The translations under genes were made by a program, and so were the position numbers. From an uncultured Peptostreptococcaceae bacterium (GTDB lineage: Bacteria; Bacillota; Clostridia; Peptostreptococcales; Peptostreptococcaceae), in contig CALWPP010000007.1 in NCBI GenBank assembly GCA_944383455.1, positions 23,116 to 87,115 of the forward strand: a stretch of 64,000 nucleotides of DNA, read 5' to 3'. The notes beneath the pieces are model-generated. The model worked only from the letters and a program-made list of their open reading frames with translations. It was not told the DNA's origin and ran no database searches. Below, one piece after another: positions 47,580 through 56,782 of the stretch; within the stretch, counting starts at the first letter, position 1, and each line of letters opens with the position of its first letter.

Positions 47580-48785
47580 ATGGTTACATTACAAGATATA
47601 AAAAATGCACAAGAAACTATAAAAGACGTTGTTAGAAAAACTGATATTTTAAAAAGTCATAGATTAAGTACACAAACTAAAGCAAATATATTTTTTAAAT
47701 GTGAGAATCTCCAAAGAACAGGTTCTTTTAAGCTAAGAGGAGCAAGTAATAAAGTAGCTAATTTAACTGATGAAGAAAAGAAAAAAGGTGTTATAGCATC
47801 AAGTGCAGGAAATCATGCACAGGGAGTTGCTCTTAGTGCAAAGAAAAATAATATAAGTGCAACTATAGTAATGCCTTCAACTGCACCTCTTGCAAAAGTA
47901 ACTGCAACCAAAGAATACGGTGCAGAAGTTGTTTTAACAGGACTTGTTTATGATGATGCATACAATAAAGCAGTTGAAATACAAAGAGAAACAAGAAAAA
48001 CTTTCCTACATCCTTTTAATGATAAATATGTTATAGCTGGTCAAGGAACAATAGGTCTTGAAATATTTGAACAGTTAGATAAAAAAGTGGATACTGTTAT
48101 TTGTCCAATTGGAGGAGGAGGACTTTTATCTGGAGTTGCAATTGCTATGAAGTCATTAAATCCAAATATAAAAGTAATAGGTGTTCAAACTGCAAATATT
48201 CCTTCAATGTATGAGTCAATAAAAAATAATAAAATTACAACTGCATTCAAAAATACTACAATAGCTGATGGAATAGCAGTAAAGACTCCTGGAGATATTA
48301 CTTTTGATATAATCAAAAAATATGTTGATGAAATAGTTGTAGTAGAAGAAGAAGAAATTGCACAGGGAATACTATTTTTAATGGAAAATCAAAAAATAAT
48401 AGTAGAGGGTTCAGGGGCAGTCACAGCTGCTGCACTTTTAACTAAGAAATACGTTCCAAATGAAAATGAGAATGTTGTTTGTATAGTTTCTGGAGGAAAT
48501 GTTGATGTAAATACTCTTTATAGAGTTATAGGTAATGCACTTTATACAGAGGGAAGAAGGTTTAAGTTTAAAACTAGTATAAAAGACCAGCCAGGAGGTC
48601 TTGCACAACTTACAAAGGTTATATGTGAAACTAATGCAAATATTTTAAGTGCAAATATGACAAGGCTTACAATGGACTCAAAACTTGGAAGTCAAACTAT
48701 TGAAATAGTACTTGAAACTTTTGATAGAAATCATATAGAAGAAATTAAAAAAGTTGTTACAGAAGCAGGTTTTGAAATAAGTTAA
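47580..48785 (+). CDS. ilvA: threonine ammonia-lyase (dehydratase)
   Basis: A 401-residue PLP enzyme converting threonine to 2-oxobutanoate and ammonia. PLP lysine K51 in SFKLRGASNK, glycine-rich PIGGGGLLSGVA. The single C-terminal ACT-like domain (RFKFKTSIKDQPGGLAQL onward) gives the short TdcB/catabolic-like architecture. The RidA gene that follows removes the reactive enamine/imine intermediate this enzyme releases, a functional pair. The symbol ilvA could equally be tdcB. Confidence 0.93.
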   Translation: MVTLQDIKNAQETIKDVVRKTDILKSHRLSTQTKANIFFKCENLQRTGSFKLRGASNKVANLTDEEKKKGVIASSAGNHAQGVALSAKKNNISATIVMPSTAPLAKVTATKEYGAEVVLTGLVYDDAYNKAVEIQRETRKTFLHPFNDKYVIAGQGTIGLEIFEQLDKKVDTVICPIGGGGLLSGVAIAMKSLNPNIKVIGVQTANIPSMYESIKNNKITTAFKNTTIADGIAVKTPGDITFDIIKKYVDEIVVVEEEEIAQGILFLMENQKIIVEGSGAVTAAALLTKKYVPNENENVVCIVSGGNVDVNTLYRVIGNALYTEGRRFKFKTSIKDQPGGLAQLTKVICETNANILSANMTRLTMDSKLGSQTIEIVLETFDRNHIEEIKKVVTEAGFEIS

Positions 48786-48859
48786 ATAAATTTTGTATAC
48801 AAATTTATTTTATATATATTATAATAAGAATAATTTAAAATTAATAGGAGGATATTAAT

Positions 48860-49234
48860 ATGCAAATAATACACACTGACAAAGCACCTAAAGCTATAGG
48901 TCCATACTCACAAGCTGTTAAAGCAAATAATATGCTTTTTGTATCTGGTCAAGTACCATTTGTTCCAGAAACAATGGAAATAGTTGAGGGTGGAGTAAAA
49001 GAACAAACTACTCAATCTCTAAAAAATGTAGAAGCTATACTAAAAGAAGCTGGGCTAGATTTTACAAATGTTGTAAAAACTACTGTATTTATAAAAGATA
49101 TGAATGAATTTGCTGATATAAATGAAGTTTATAGTGAATTTTTCAAAGACCATAAACCAGCAAGAGCATGTGTTGAAGTAGCAAGATTACCAAAAGATGT
49201 TAGAGTTGAGATAGAAGTTATAGCTGTATTTTAA
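48860..49234 (+). CDS. ridA: RidA family enamine/imine deaminase
   Basis: A 124-residue RidA (YjgF/UK114). [24 protein letters not shown] in two parts, and the substrate-binding arginine of [24 protein letters not shown]. It hydrolyses 2-aminoacrylate-type intermediates, fitting its place after threonine dehydratase. ATG behind TAGGAGG. Confidence 0.97.
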   Translation: MQIIHTDKAPKAIGPYSQAVKANNMLFVSGQVPFVPETMEIVEGGVKEQTTQSLKNVEAILKEAGLDFTNVVKTTVFIKDMNEFADINEVYSEFFKDHKPARACVEVARLPKDVRVEIEVIAVF

Positions 49235-49237
49235 AAA

Positions 49238-49272
49238 TATCCCTTCCTTCTTGGAAGGGATAAAATTTTAAG
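49238..49272 (+). terminator. terminator after ridA
   Basis: TATCCCTTCC / GGAAGGGATA perfect stem, five-base loop, short T-rich tail. Confidence 0.82.
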
Positions 49273-49422
49273 AGGAAAAAACTAATATTTATTGAATTTA
49301 AATTTATAACATATTGTTTATAGATATTAATTATTTCATTATAAAATTTAGTATATTAATAAACTTAAAAAATATTATATTAATAAAATAGCTAAACGAC
49401 AATATTAAAAGGTGGGGTAAAT

Positions 49423-51066
49423 TTGTCTAATATATATTTTGGGATAGACTTAGGAACTACAAATACAGTAGTTTCAATGGGAAGTTTGACATCAGATGGT
49501 GTTATTAAGTCTGAAAAAATTAAAATATTACAATTTGATGAAGATAAATCTTTAGTAAAAGATTTTACACTTCCCTCTATGATTTATGTTGATAAATATA
49601 ATGAAGAGTTTGTTGGTAAAATAGCTAAGAGTATAAAATGTAAAAATTCTAAAAAAGTATTATCTAACACTAAAAGATACATAGGAACAAACCAAACTTG
49701 GAGATTGGGTAACAAAATTTTTACTGCAAAAGATGTTTCTAAAATAATACTAAAAACTTGTAAAGAGTCTATGAAAATCTACAATAATGGCAATGAAGTT
49801 GAAAAAGTAACAATAACAGTTCCAGCATCATTTAATACAGACCAAATAAAGGATACTAAGGATGCTGCTATGGAAATCGGTTTTAAGGAAGTTAATCTTA
49901 TACCAGAACCAACTGCTGGACTTATTGATTTTATAAATGAACAATCTAATCTAAAAAAACATCAAAGAATTATAAATCTAGAAAAAAAATCAAGAATAAT
50001 GGTATTTGATTTAGGCGGTGGAACTTGTGATGTTGCGGTTGTTGATGTATTTACTGAAGGTAGGAAATTAGATTTTTCTGAGGTAGCAATTGGAAGATAT
50101 GATGAAGTTGGTGGAATTGATTTTGATAATAAAGTAGCAACTTATAAATTAAATGAGTTTCTAATTGAAAATAATATAGACTATAATGATTTAGAAGATA
50201 TTGAAAAAGAGGGTATGATAAGAAGTCTTAGGATATTTTCAGAAAAGGCAAAAGAACATATTTCTAAATGCTTAGAAAATAGTAGTTATTTTGGTGAAAA
50301 ATTTAATTATATTATAGAAAATTTTTATAAAAATAATACATATAATTTTTCAATTGACAAATATGAATATGATTATATAATAAAAGACTTTTTTATAAAT
50401 TCAGTAGATATATATAAAAGAGATGATGAGGAAAGTAAAAAAAACATAGTTGACCCAATAATAAATACTTTAAATGATTATAAAATATCAAAAGAAGGAA
50501 TAGATTACTTATATTTAGTTGGTGGTATGACAAAGTATCCTACTATAAAAGATGAAATAAGAAAAATATTAAATATCAGTGAAGATAAAATTATAATACC
50601 ATCAGATCCACTAGGTTGTGTTTCAAAAGGGGCATCAATATATGATTATTATGATACTAAAATAAATAGAGTAGATAAAGATACTGAAAAATATAATAAT
50701 AATTTTAACCTAAAAAGAGTATTAGCAGAATCTATAATGATTGATGTTAAAGAAGGTCTTCCTGTTACGATTATAAACGCAAATCAAGAAGTGCCATATA
50801 AAGGGGAGTTAAAAGGTGCACTTAAAACTACTAGCCCATCTGGTGTTGAGATAAACTTATATGCTGGTAAAGATAGATTTGATTCAAAAATGAGAATTCA
50901 AAGAAAGTATAAAGCTTACTTTAAAAGACCTAAAAAGCCTAATACTCCAATAGATATAGAATTTTCAATAGATAAAGATAAATACTTAAAAATATATATT
51001 GATGTGTTAGGTGAAAAAATAGAATTAAAACAAGAAGTAGATTTAAAAGATTTAGGGGGTATTTAA
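49423..51066 (+). CDS. Hsp70-like ATPase lacking the helical lid
   Basis: A 547-residue Hsp70-superfamily protein. Phosphate 1 GIDLGTTNT at residues 7-15, PASFNTDQIKDTKDAA, phosphate 2 FDLGGGTCDVAVV from residue 195 and adenosine motif VGGMTKYP at 366-373 indicate an active ATPase domain. After it, about 130 residues of beta-type substrate-binding domain remain (LAESIMIDVKEGLPVTII onward) and there is no C-terminal helical lid or DnaK-type EEVD/acidic tail. No DnaJ or GrpE is nearby. It heads a tight three-gene operon (next start two bases after the stop). TTG start behind AAAGGTGGGG. Confidence 0.9.
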   Translation: MSNIYFGIDLGTTNTVVSMGSLTSDGVIKSEKIKILQFDEDKSLVKDFTLPSMIYVDKYNEEFVGKIAKSIKCKNSKKVLSNTKRYIGTNQTWRLGNKIFTAKDVSKIILKTCKESMKIYNNGNEVEKVTITVPASFNTDQIKDTKDAAMEIGFKEVNLIPEPTAGLIDFINEQSNLKKHQRIINLEKKSRIMVFDLGGGTCDVAVVDVFTEGRKLDFSEVAIGRYDEVGGIDFDNKVATYKLNEFLIENNIDYNDLEDIEKEGMIRSLRIFSEKAKEHISKCLENSSYFGEKFNYIIENFYKNNTYNFSIDKYEYDYIIKDFFINSVDIYKRDDEESKKNIVDPIINTLNDYKISKEGIDYLYLVGGMTKYPTIKDEIRKILNISEDKIIIPSDPLGCVSKGASIYDYYDTKINRVDKDTEKYNNNFNLKRVLAESIMIDVKEGLPVTIINANQEVPYKGELKGALKTTSPSGVEINLYAGKDRFDSKMRIQRKYKAYFKRPKKPNTPIDIEFSIDKDKYLKIYIDVLGEKIELKQEVDLKDLGGI

Positions 51067-51067
51067 A

Positions 51068-52654
51068 TTGACACTTAGTTGTTTGAAAGATTTAGACATA
51101 TATAAAGATAGCTTGACTACTTCTAAAATAGATATTAATGATATTTTAAAAATAGATAATGTGGGTGGAAAATTAATAAACTCTTATAATAATAAGTTGT
51201 TTTATTGGAACTTTGAACCAAACCATATACAAAGTTTAGTTGAATGTTTTGAAAATTTATCTATTAATAAAAATTTAACTATTTTTAATATTGAAATAAA
51301 GAATATAGCAGATAGTATGATGTCAAAAAATATTTGTCCAATAGAGGCAATACTTTATGCATCAAAGATAATAGATAACATACTTGATAAAAATGACTCC
51401 GTTATTGAAGCAATAGGAGATTTAATCGAATATATATACTTTAAAAATGAAAAAGAATACAAAGATACTATAAAATTTATATTAAAAGAATGGTCTTTTA
51501 AAAATCAAATAATAATACTTATTGACGCTTGTGGCAAAATAAAAGATATAGAACTTTTAGATTTAATATATAGACTTCATACATCAAATGATAATAAGTT
51601 ATATGCTTTAAAAGCATTTATGAATTTTAATAATAAAATTTGTGTTGATTATTCTTTATCATTAATATCAAATAATAATGAATTAGATAAAGTAGAAGTT
51701 GATATGGCTAAGTTTTTTATAAATAATTATAAAAAGAGTTTTGGGGATTATGGAATAAAAGAAGCTGAGAAATATCTTTTAGATGATAATATAAGTAAAC
51801 AATCGAAAAAAATAATAAGTAGAGCTATTCCAAATGTTTCAAGAGTAGAGAGTATTACTTTAAATACTATGATAAAAGAAGCTAAAAATTGGTATAATAA
51901 CTATAACTTTGAAGATTTTTTTAAAGAATTAATGAAAGATTCAAAAACTAGAAAAGATGCATTTTTAGCAATAAGATATTCTAATCACTTAAATGTTGAG
52001 AAAATGATAATAGATACTATAAATGAATTTGATTGTAATTCAATAGAAATAGGTACAGCATTAATAACTATTGCACAGTGGGGAAGTAGAGTAGGAATAA
52101 GTGATAATTTTTATAAATTAATTGATAAATACAAAAAAGATGAAGATAAGTTAATTTATTGTAATGCATCTATGTGTAGTATTGGAAGTGAAACTGATTC
52201 GCTTGAACTTGTAAAAGAGTACTTAGAGCAAAAAATATATAATCAAAGACAAATATTTTCTATAATTAGAGATTGTTCATATAAAAGCAACAAGTTACTT
52301 AGAAAATCTATTAGACAAGTTTATAAAGAGTATCTAAATAGTAATGATTATAAAAATATAATAAAAGCAATAAATGGTTCTTATGAACTTTGCAATAAAG
52401 CTAAATTTAATTTTAAAGATATAGTACTAAGTGAAATAAAGAAATTTTTAGGTGTTTATACTTCGCCAAAACTTATTAATGAAGAAGTGTATTTATCTCT
52501 CATAAATTTAATAGATAGACTTTTAGATGATAAAAATAAAGATGATTTTGTTGATATTTTGTTTTTTATATTAGAAAATGATTATTGTAGTTTAGAAATT
52601 AAATCAAAATCTATATCTATGCTAAAAAGACTTAGTATAAACCCTCCTAAGTAA
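51068..52654 (+). CDS. large helical (probable alpha-solenoid) hypothetical protein
   Basis: Not recognised. 528 residues, almost wholly predicted alpha-helical with repeating paired helices about 35-45 residues long (for example KNQIIILIDACGKIKDIELLDLIYRL and SIEIGTALITIAQWGSRVGISDN), suggesting a HEAT-like solenoid. No signal peptide, membrane helix or catalytic motif. TTG start overlaps the ribosome binding region at the end of the Hsp70-like gene (TTAGGGGGT). The next gene begins one base after its stop. Such scaffolds often present partners; here perhaps the Hsp70 and the nuclease. Confidence 0.8.
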   Translation: MTLSCLKDLDIYKDSLTTSKIDINDILKIDNVGGKLINSYNNKLFYWNFEPNHIQSLVECFENLSINKNLTIFNIEIKNIADSMMSKNICPIEAILYASKIIDNILDKNDSVIEAIGDLIEYIYFKNEKEYKDTIKFILKEWSFKNQIIILIDACGKIKDIELLDLIYRLHTSNDNKLYALKAFMNFNNKICVDYSLSLISNNNELDKVEVDMAKFFINNYKKSFGDYGIKEAEKYLLDDNISKQSKKIISRAIPNVSRVESITLNTMIKEAKNWYNNYNFEDFFKELMKDSKTRKDAFLAIRYSNHLNVEKMIIDTINEFDCNSIEIGTALITIAQWGSRVGISDNFYKLIDKYKKDEDKLIYCNASMCSIGSETDSLELVKEYLEQKIYNQRQIFSIIRDCSYKSNKLLRKSIRQVYKEYLNSNDYKNIIKAINGSYELCNKAKFNFKDIVLSEIKKFLGVYTSPKLINEEVYLSLINLIDRLLDDKNKDDFVDILFFILENDYCSLEIKSKSISMLKRLSINPPK

Positions 52655-52655
52655 A

Positions 52656-54584
52656 ATGTATAGGTCAAACACTTACAAATATAAAGATTTATATTTAAGT
52701 AAAGTAGAAGTAGACAAAATAACTGATAATATTTTGCTTAAATTAGATAATTTATATAGTTTAGATAAAGATAGCATAGATAATATAGAAAACTTTATAG
52801 AAAATGTATTATACACTCAACTTGGTAAGAAAAATTTTTTAGAAACTTTATCATACACAAAATATATAAAAAAGGACTACTTAATATCTTATCAGTATGG
52901 TCTAGAAAGTTTTAATATAGACAAAAATAGTATTGGTATAATATATTGTATTTTATCACTACTAAATCTTAAAATTTATAATCAAGCAAATCATCTTTTT
53001 GAAAAAAATAAAAATTATATTATAGATATAATAAATTCTAATAAATGTTGTTTTGATGATGCTATTAATATTCTTATATATTTTAAATTACCAATTACTT
53101 ATATTGATGATATTTCATATAAATTGGAAATATTAAAAGATTTAAGAAAAAAATATATATATATATTATTAAATGTTATTTATGATAGAAAAAATAAACT
53201 AAAACATAATATAAGTAAAAATGATTTATTAGAGTACTCAAGAGACATTTTAAACATATTAAATGAACTTAAATTAAATGATTTAGTAAAAATAGTAAAA
53301 TTAAAAATAGACTCTATTTTAAATGAAGAAAAAATAGATATTAATGAATTCGTTTCATGTGATGGTTTAGAAGATTTTATAACCTACACTATATTAAATA
53401 TTTTGGAATTAGATTTTGATAAAAATTACATTCCAAAAACAATATCAAAATATAATTATGAAGATGAGTTTATAAAAGTTATAAGCTATAAATCAAAAAG
53501 TTTAGTAAATATGCATATTATAAATCTTGAAGACAATTATTTAGTAATAGATTGTGGTTGTGAAATAATATCTAAAGGAAGTAGAAAAATAGACGTTGAT
53601 AACTTTTTTGAAAAAAATAATATAGATAAAAACAAGATAAAAGATATAATAATAACTCATGCTCATCTTGACCACTATGGAAGTATTGATGTAATCGAAA
53701 AGTATGTTGGTAATATCTATATGACAAAAGATACATTAAATATAATAAAATCTATTGATAAGAGCATTTTAAATAATGAAGAAAAAATAAAAATAAAAAA
53801 TAAACATGAAAAATTTAAAATTAAAGACTTAGAAATAGAGTTTTTTCCAAATAATCATATAAAAGGTTCGGTGGGAGTTTTTATAAAATATAAAGGAAAA
53901 AAAATAGTTCATACAAGTGACTTTTCTTTTAATGAACAATTAACAACAACTTATGTAGATAATAAGTACTTTTATAAGTATAGAGATTGTGATTATTTAA
54001 TTATGGAGTCTACTTATGGATATAAAGATATAGAAATACCTTATAAATACAAAAAATATATTCTTAGTTATTTTGTAAATCTATCTTATAAAAATGGAAT
54101 AAAAGTTATTATTCCAACATTTGCAATTGGTAAATCTCAGGAATGTTTTAATATTATAAAAAATAATATAAAAGACATTAAAGTAATAGTGGACGGTTTA
54201 GCTACAAGAGTTAATGAATGTTATTATAAAGATACATCAAATAAAGGTTTAAGTTATGAAAAGAAAAAAAGTATATATAATAAGTACTATGAAAATGATG
54301 TAATAATAGCTACGGGTGGTGTATTAAGTAAAGGAAGTACTTCTTATGACTATTATGATATAGCAGTGAATGATAATAAGATTGTAACTATAATAAAAAA
54401 TGGATACATGGACAAAGATACAATGTATGAAAAATTAAAAATATATGACTCAATAAAAATAAACGTTTTGGATATTAGTCTTTGTTTTCATGCGGATTAT
54501 AGTGATTTAGTATTAATGATTGAAACTATAAAACCGAAGAATTTAATATTAGTTCATGGAGAAGGGATTAATGGATATATTTAA
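52656..54584 (+). CDS. metallo-beta-lactamase/beta-CASP nuclease with helical N-terminal extension
   Basis: 642 residues. The first ~265 are helical and unassigned. From about 275 there is a metallo-beta-lactamase fold: motif 2 HAHLDH (335-340), motif 3 H401, motif 4 D422 in HTSDFS. The beta-CASP module has motif A E451 (MESTYG), motif B H612 (CFHAD) and motif C H634 (LVHGE). This set is that of CPSF73/RNase J-like RNA or DNA nucleases, with an RNA-specificity-type C-terminus. The protein stops eight residues after motif C, shorter than relatives. Third gene of the Hsp70-solenoid operon. Confidence 0.88.
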   Translation: MYRSNTYKYKDLYLSKVEVDKITDNILLKLDNLYSLDKDSIDNIENFIENVLYTQLGKKNFLETLSYTKYIKKDYLISYQYGLESFNIDKNSIGIIYCILSLLNLKIYNQANHLFEKNKNYIIDIINSNKCCFDDAINILIYFKLPITYIDDISYKLEILKDLRKKYIYILLNVIYDRKNKLKHNISKNDLLEYSRDILNILNELKLNDLVKIVKLKIDSILNEEKIDINEFVSCDGLEDFITYTILNILELDFDKNYIPKTISKYNYEDEFIKVISYKSKSLVNMHIINLEDNYLVIDCGCEIISKGSRKIDVDNFFEKNNIDKNKIKDIIITHAHLDHYGSIDVIEKYVGNIYMTKDTLNIIKSIDKSILNNEEKIKIKNKHEKFKIKDLEIEFFPNNHIKGSVGVFIKYKGKKIVHTSDFSFNEQLTTTYVDNKYFYKYRDCDYLIMESTYGYKDIEIPYKYKKYILSYFVNLSYKNGIKVIIPTFAIGKSQECFNIIKNNIKDIKVIVDGLATRVNECYYKDTSNKGLSYEKKKSIYNKYYENDVIIATGGVLSKGSTSYDYYDIAVNDNKIVTIIKNGYMDKDTMYEKLKIYDSIKINVLDISLCFHADYSDLVLMIETIKPKNLILVHGEGINGYI

Positions 54585-54610
54585 AAGGGATGATTTAATC
54601 ATCCCTTTAT
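54584..54610. terminator. bidirectional terminator after the Hsp70/solenoid/nuclease operon
   Basis: A 12-bp perfect inverted repeat (AAAGGGATGATT and complement, one-base centre) between convergent genes. Confidence 0.88.
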
Positions 54611-55974
54611 CTTTTGAAATAGTCTTTAGTTTTGTAAATACTCTTATTTTTTTTGTTTGAGAAGATACTTTTATATTTTCTTTTTCTTCTTGAATTTATA
54701 TGTATAACATTTGAATAAGGGGTAACTCTTTTAAATCTCTTAACATTTATTATTTTATTAATTACAAAAATTCCAATTCCTGACACTAGTGCTATTAACA
54801 ATAATATTTTAGGAATTGATTTGGAATTAATAAATGGAAAAATAAAATCAACATTATCAGTTGCAACTAATTCGATAGAATGTTCTAACTTATCCTCATT
54901 ATAAATGTCAAGTGAACCAACAACCTGTCCTTTTTTTATAGGTAGCTTAATTTTTTCTATATTAGTTTTTGTTGAGTAGTTACTATCACCCAAATTTTTT
55001 GGAACTACCACTTTATAACTATATTTTGGTTGATAAGTTAAAGTTTTTTGTTTTGAAAGTAAAACATCTTTACTCTCACTAAACTCATCTTTATTTACTA
55101 TTAATTTCGATTCAAAATTATCAAATCCATAATCAAGTAATGTTCTAGAGTCTAAAAAAACTTGATCTCCATTTGATTTATAAACTGCACTTATAAGTCT
55201 CATATCATTTTTTACAGCACTTGATAAAAGACATCTACCAGCAGCATCAGTATATCCTGTTTTTATTCCATCTACTATATCATATTTCATATTTACCATT
55301 TGACCCTTATAATTAACTTTTGCAGTTGAACTTATAAGTTTATTACTATTTATAAAGTATCTTTCTGTAAAGCAAGTTTCACTTTTTGGGAAAGTAACAC
55401 TCTCCATTTTTACAATATTTCTAAAAGTTTCATTACTCATAGCTTGTCTTGCCATAAGTGCCATATCATAAGCTGTAGTATAATGATTTGGATCTGGAAG
55501 TCCATGAGGATTATTAAAATGAGTATGATTTGCTCCAATTTTTTTTGCCTCTTCGTTCATAAGGTTTGCAAAATTTTCCGTACTACCGCTTACAAATCTA
55601 GCTAAAACAACAGCAGCATCATTTGCAGATGTTATCATAAGGCCTTCTAAAAGTTCTTTTACAGTGAATGATTCTCCGTTTTGTAAGAACATACTAGTTC
55701 CTTCAATTGGCTCTAAGTTTTGAATTAAAACTCTTTGACTTAAGTCCTCAACATGTTTAATAACTACATATGCCGTCCAAGCTTTAGTTGTAGATGCAGG
55801 ATAAATTATACTATCTTTATTTTTTTCATAGAGTATTTGTCCAGTTTCATAATCCATTAAAACTGCATAAGGTGCAACTATTTGTGGTGAGTTTTGTGCA
55901 AAAGCAGTTTTACTGTCAATAAAAAATGTAATACTTAACAAGAATATCAAAAAGTTGCATAAAACTCTTTTCAT
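54607..55974 (-). CDS. dacF: D-alanyl-D-alanine carboxypeptidase (DacF/PBP5 family)
   Basis: A 455-residue penicillin-binding protein trimming the terminal D-Ala of peptidoglycan stem peptides. Signal peptide cleaved near AFA-QN (residue 26). Catalytic S61-x-x-K64 in PASTTK, SAND and KTGYTDAAG motifs. After the PBP5-C domain comes a true membrane helix (about 385-405) and a very basic ~45-residue tail (residues ~410-455), in contrast to the usual short amphipathic anchor. Assignment to DacF rather than DacB/DacA is by similarity only. It is divergent from the ComEA-like gene. Confidence 0.9.
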   Translation of the reverse strand: MKRVLCNFLIFLLSITFFIDSKTAFAQNSPQIVAPYAVLMDYETGQILYEKNKDSIIYPASTTKAWTAYVVIKHVEDLSQRVLIQNLEPIEGTSMFLQNGESFTVKELLEGLMITSANDAAVVLARFVSGSTENFANLMNEEAKKIGANHTHFNNPHGLPDPNHYTTAYDMALMARQAMSNETFRNIVKMESVTFPKSETCFTERYFINSNKLISSTAKVNYKGQMVNMKYDIVDGIKTGYTDAAGRCLLSSAVKNDMRLISAVYKSNGDQVFLDSRTLLDYGFDNFESKLIVNKDEFSESKDVLLSKQKTLTYQPKYSYKVVVPKNLGDSNYSTKTNIEKIKLPIKKGQVVGSLDIYNEDKLEHSIELVATDNVDFIFPFINSKSIPKILLLIALVSGIGIFVINKIINVKRFKRVTPYSNVIHINSRRKRKYKSIFSNKKNKSIYKTKDYFKR

Positions 55975-56051
55975 AAATTTCCTCCAATTTAAAAAGTTAT
56001 ATTTTAGTATATCATAATTTTGTTAATAATTAAAATAAAGGAGAGTGAAAT

Positions 56052-56735
56052 ATGAAAATAAATTTTAGAGTAATTTTATTTATATCTTTATTTTGTTTTG
56101 GTGTATATGGTATTTTAAATAATAATAATGAAGAAAAATATATTGTTAGTGAAAATGAAAACTCTTATGAAACTAATTATAATCAAAATGATGAAAAAGA
56201 ATACAGTCTAGAAAAAAGTAACTTAGAAAGTGATTATAATAAAGACGCAAAAAATTTTGAAAATATAAATGATGAAGTAACTGTATTTATAAGTGGTGAG
56301 GTAAAAAGTCCAGGAATAATAACTATTGAAAATGGAAAAAGACTTTATGATGCCTTAGAAAAATTAGGAGGAGCTACAGCTAATGCTGATTTAAATAGAG
56401 TTAATTTAGCAGTAAAATTAGAAGATGAGAGTCATTATGTTATTCCTAAAATCGGTGAAGAAATAGATTATAATATAAATCAAAATAATAACGAAGCAAA
56501 CATAAAAATTAGTAAAAACAATAAAAACGAAACTGAAAATAAAAAAATAAATATAAATACTGCAAGTATAGAAGAACTTGACTCACTTCCTGGTGTTGGA
56601 GAAGCTACTGCAAATAAAATTCTATCTTATAGAGAAGAAAATGGGAATTTTAACTCTATAGAAGAATTAAAAAATGTTAATGGTATAGGGGATAAAAAAT
56701 ATGATGACTTAAAAGAATTTATAGATATTAAGTAA
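56052..56735 (+). CDS. comEA: ComEA-like DNA-binding protein (SLBB + helix-hairpin-helix)
   Basis: A 227-residue protein: membrane anchor at about residues 6-22, an acidic/Asn-rich linker, an SLBB domain (VTVFISGEVKSPGIITIENG) and a C-terminal ComEA helix-hairpin-helix pair (INTASIEELDSLPGVGEATA, IEELKNVNGIGDKKYDDL). It binds extracellular DNA for uptake in competent bacteria. ComEC and ComEB are not in the window, so a competence role here is likely but unproven. Confidence 0.88.
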   Translation: MKINFRVILFISLFCFGVYGILNNNNEEKYIVSENENSYETNYNQNDEKEYSLEKSNLESDYNKDAKNFENINDEVTVFISGEVKSPGIITIENGKRLYDALEKLGGATANADLNRVNLAVKLEDESHYVIPKIGEEIDYNINQNNNEANIKISKNNKNETENKKININTASIEELDSLPGVGEATANKILSYREENGNFNSIEELKNVNGIGDKKYDDLKEFIDIK

Positions 56736-56782
56736 AATTGTGTTATTATATATTTTAAGAATATTTGTTTGGAGGTGTTTAT

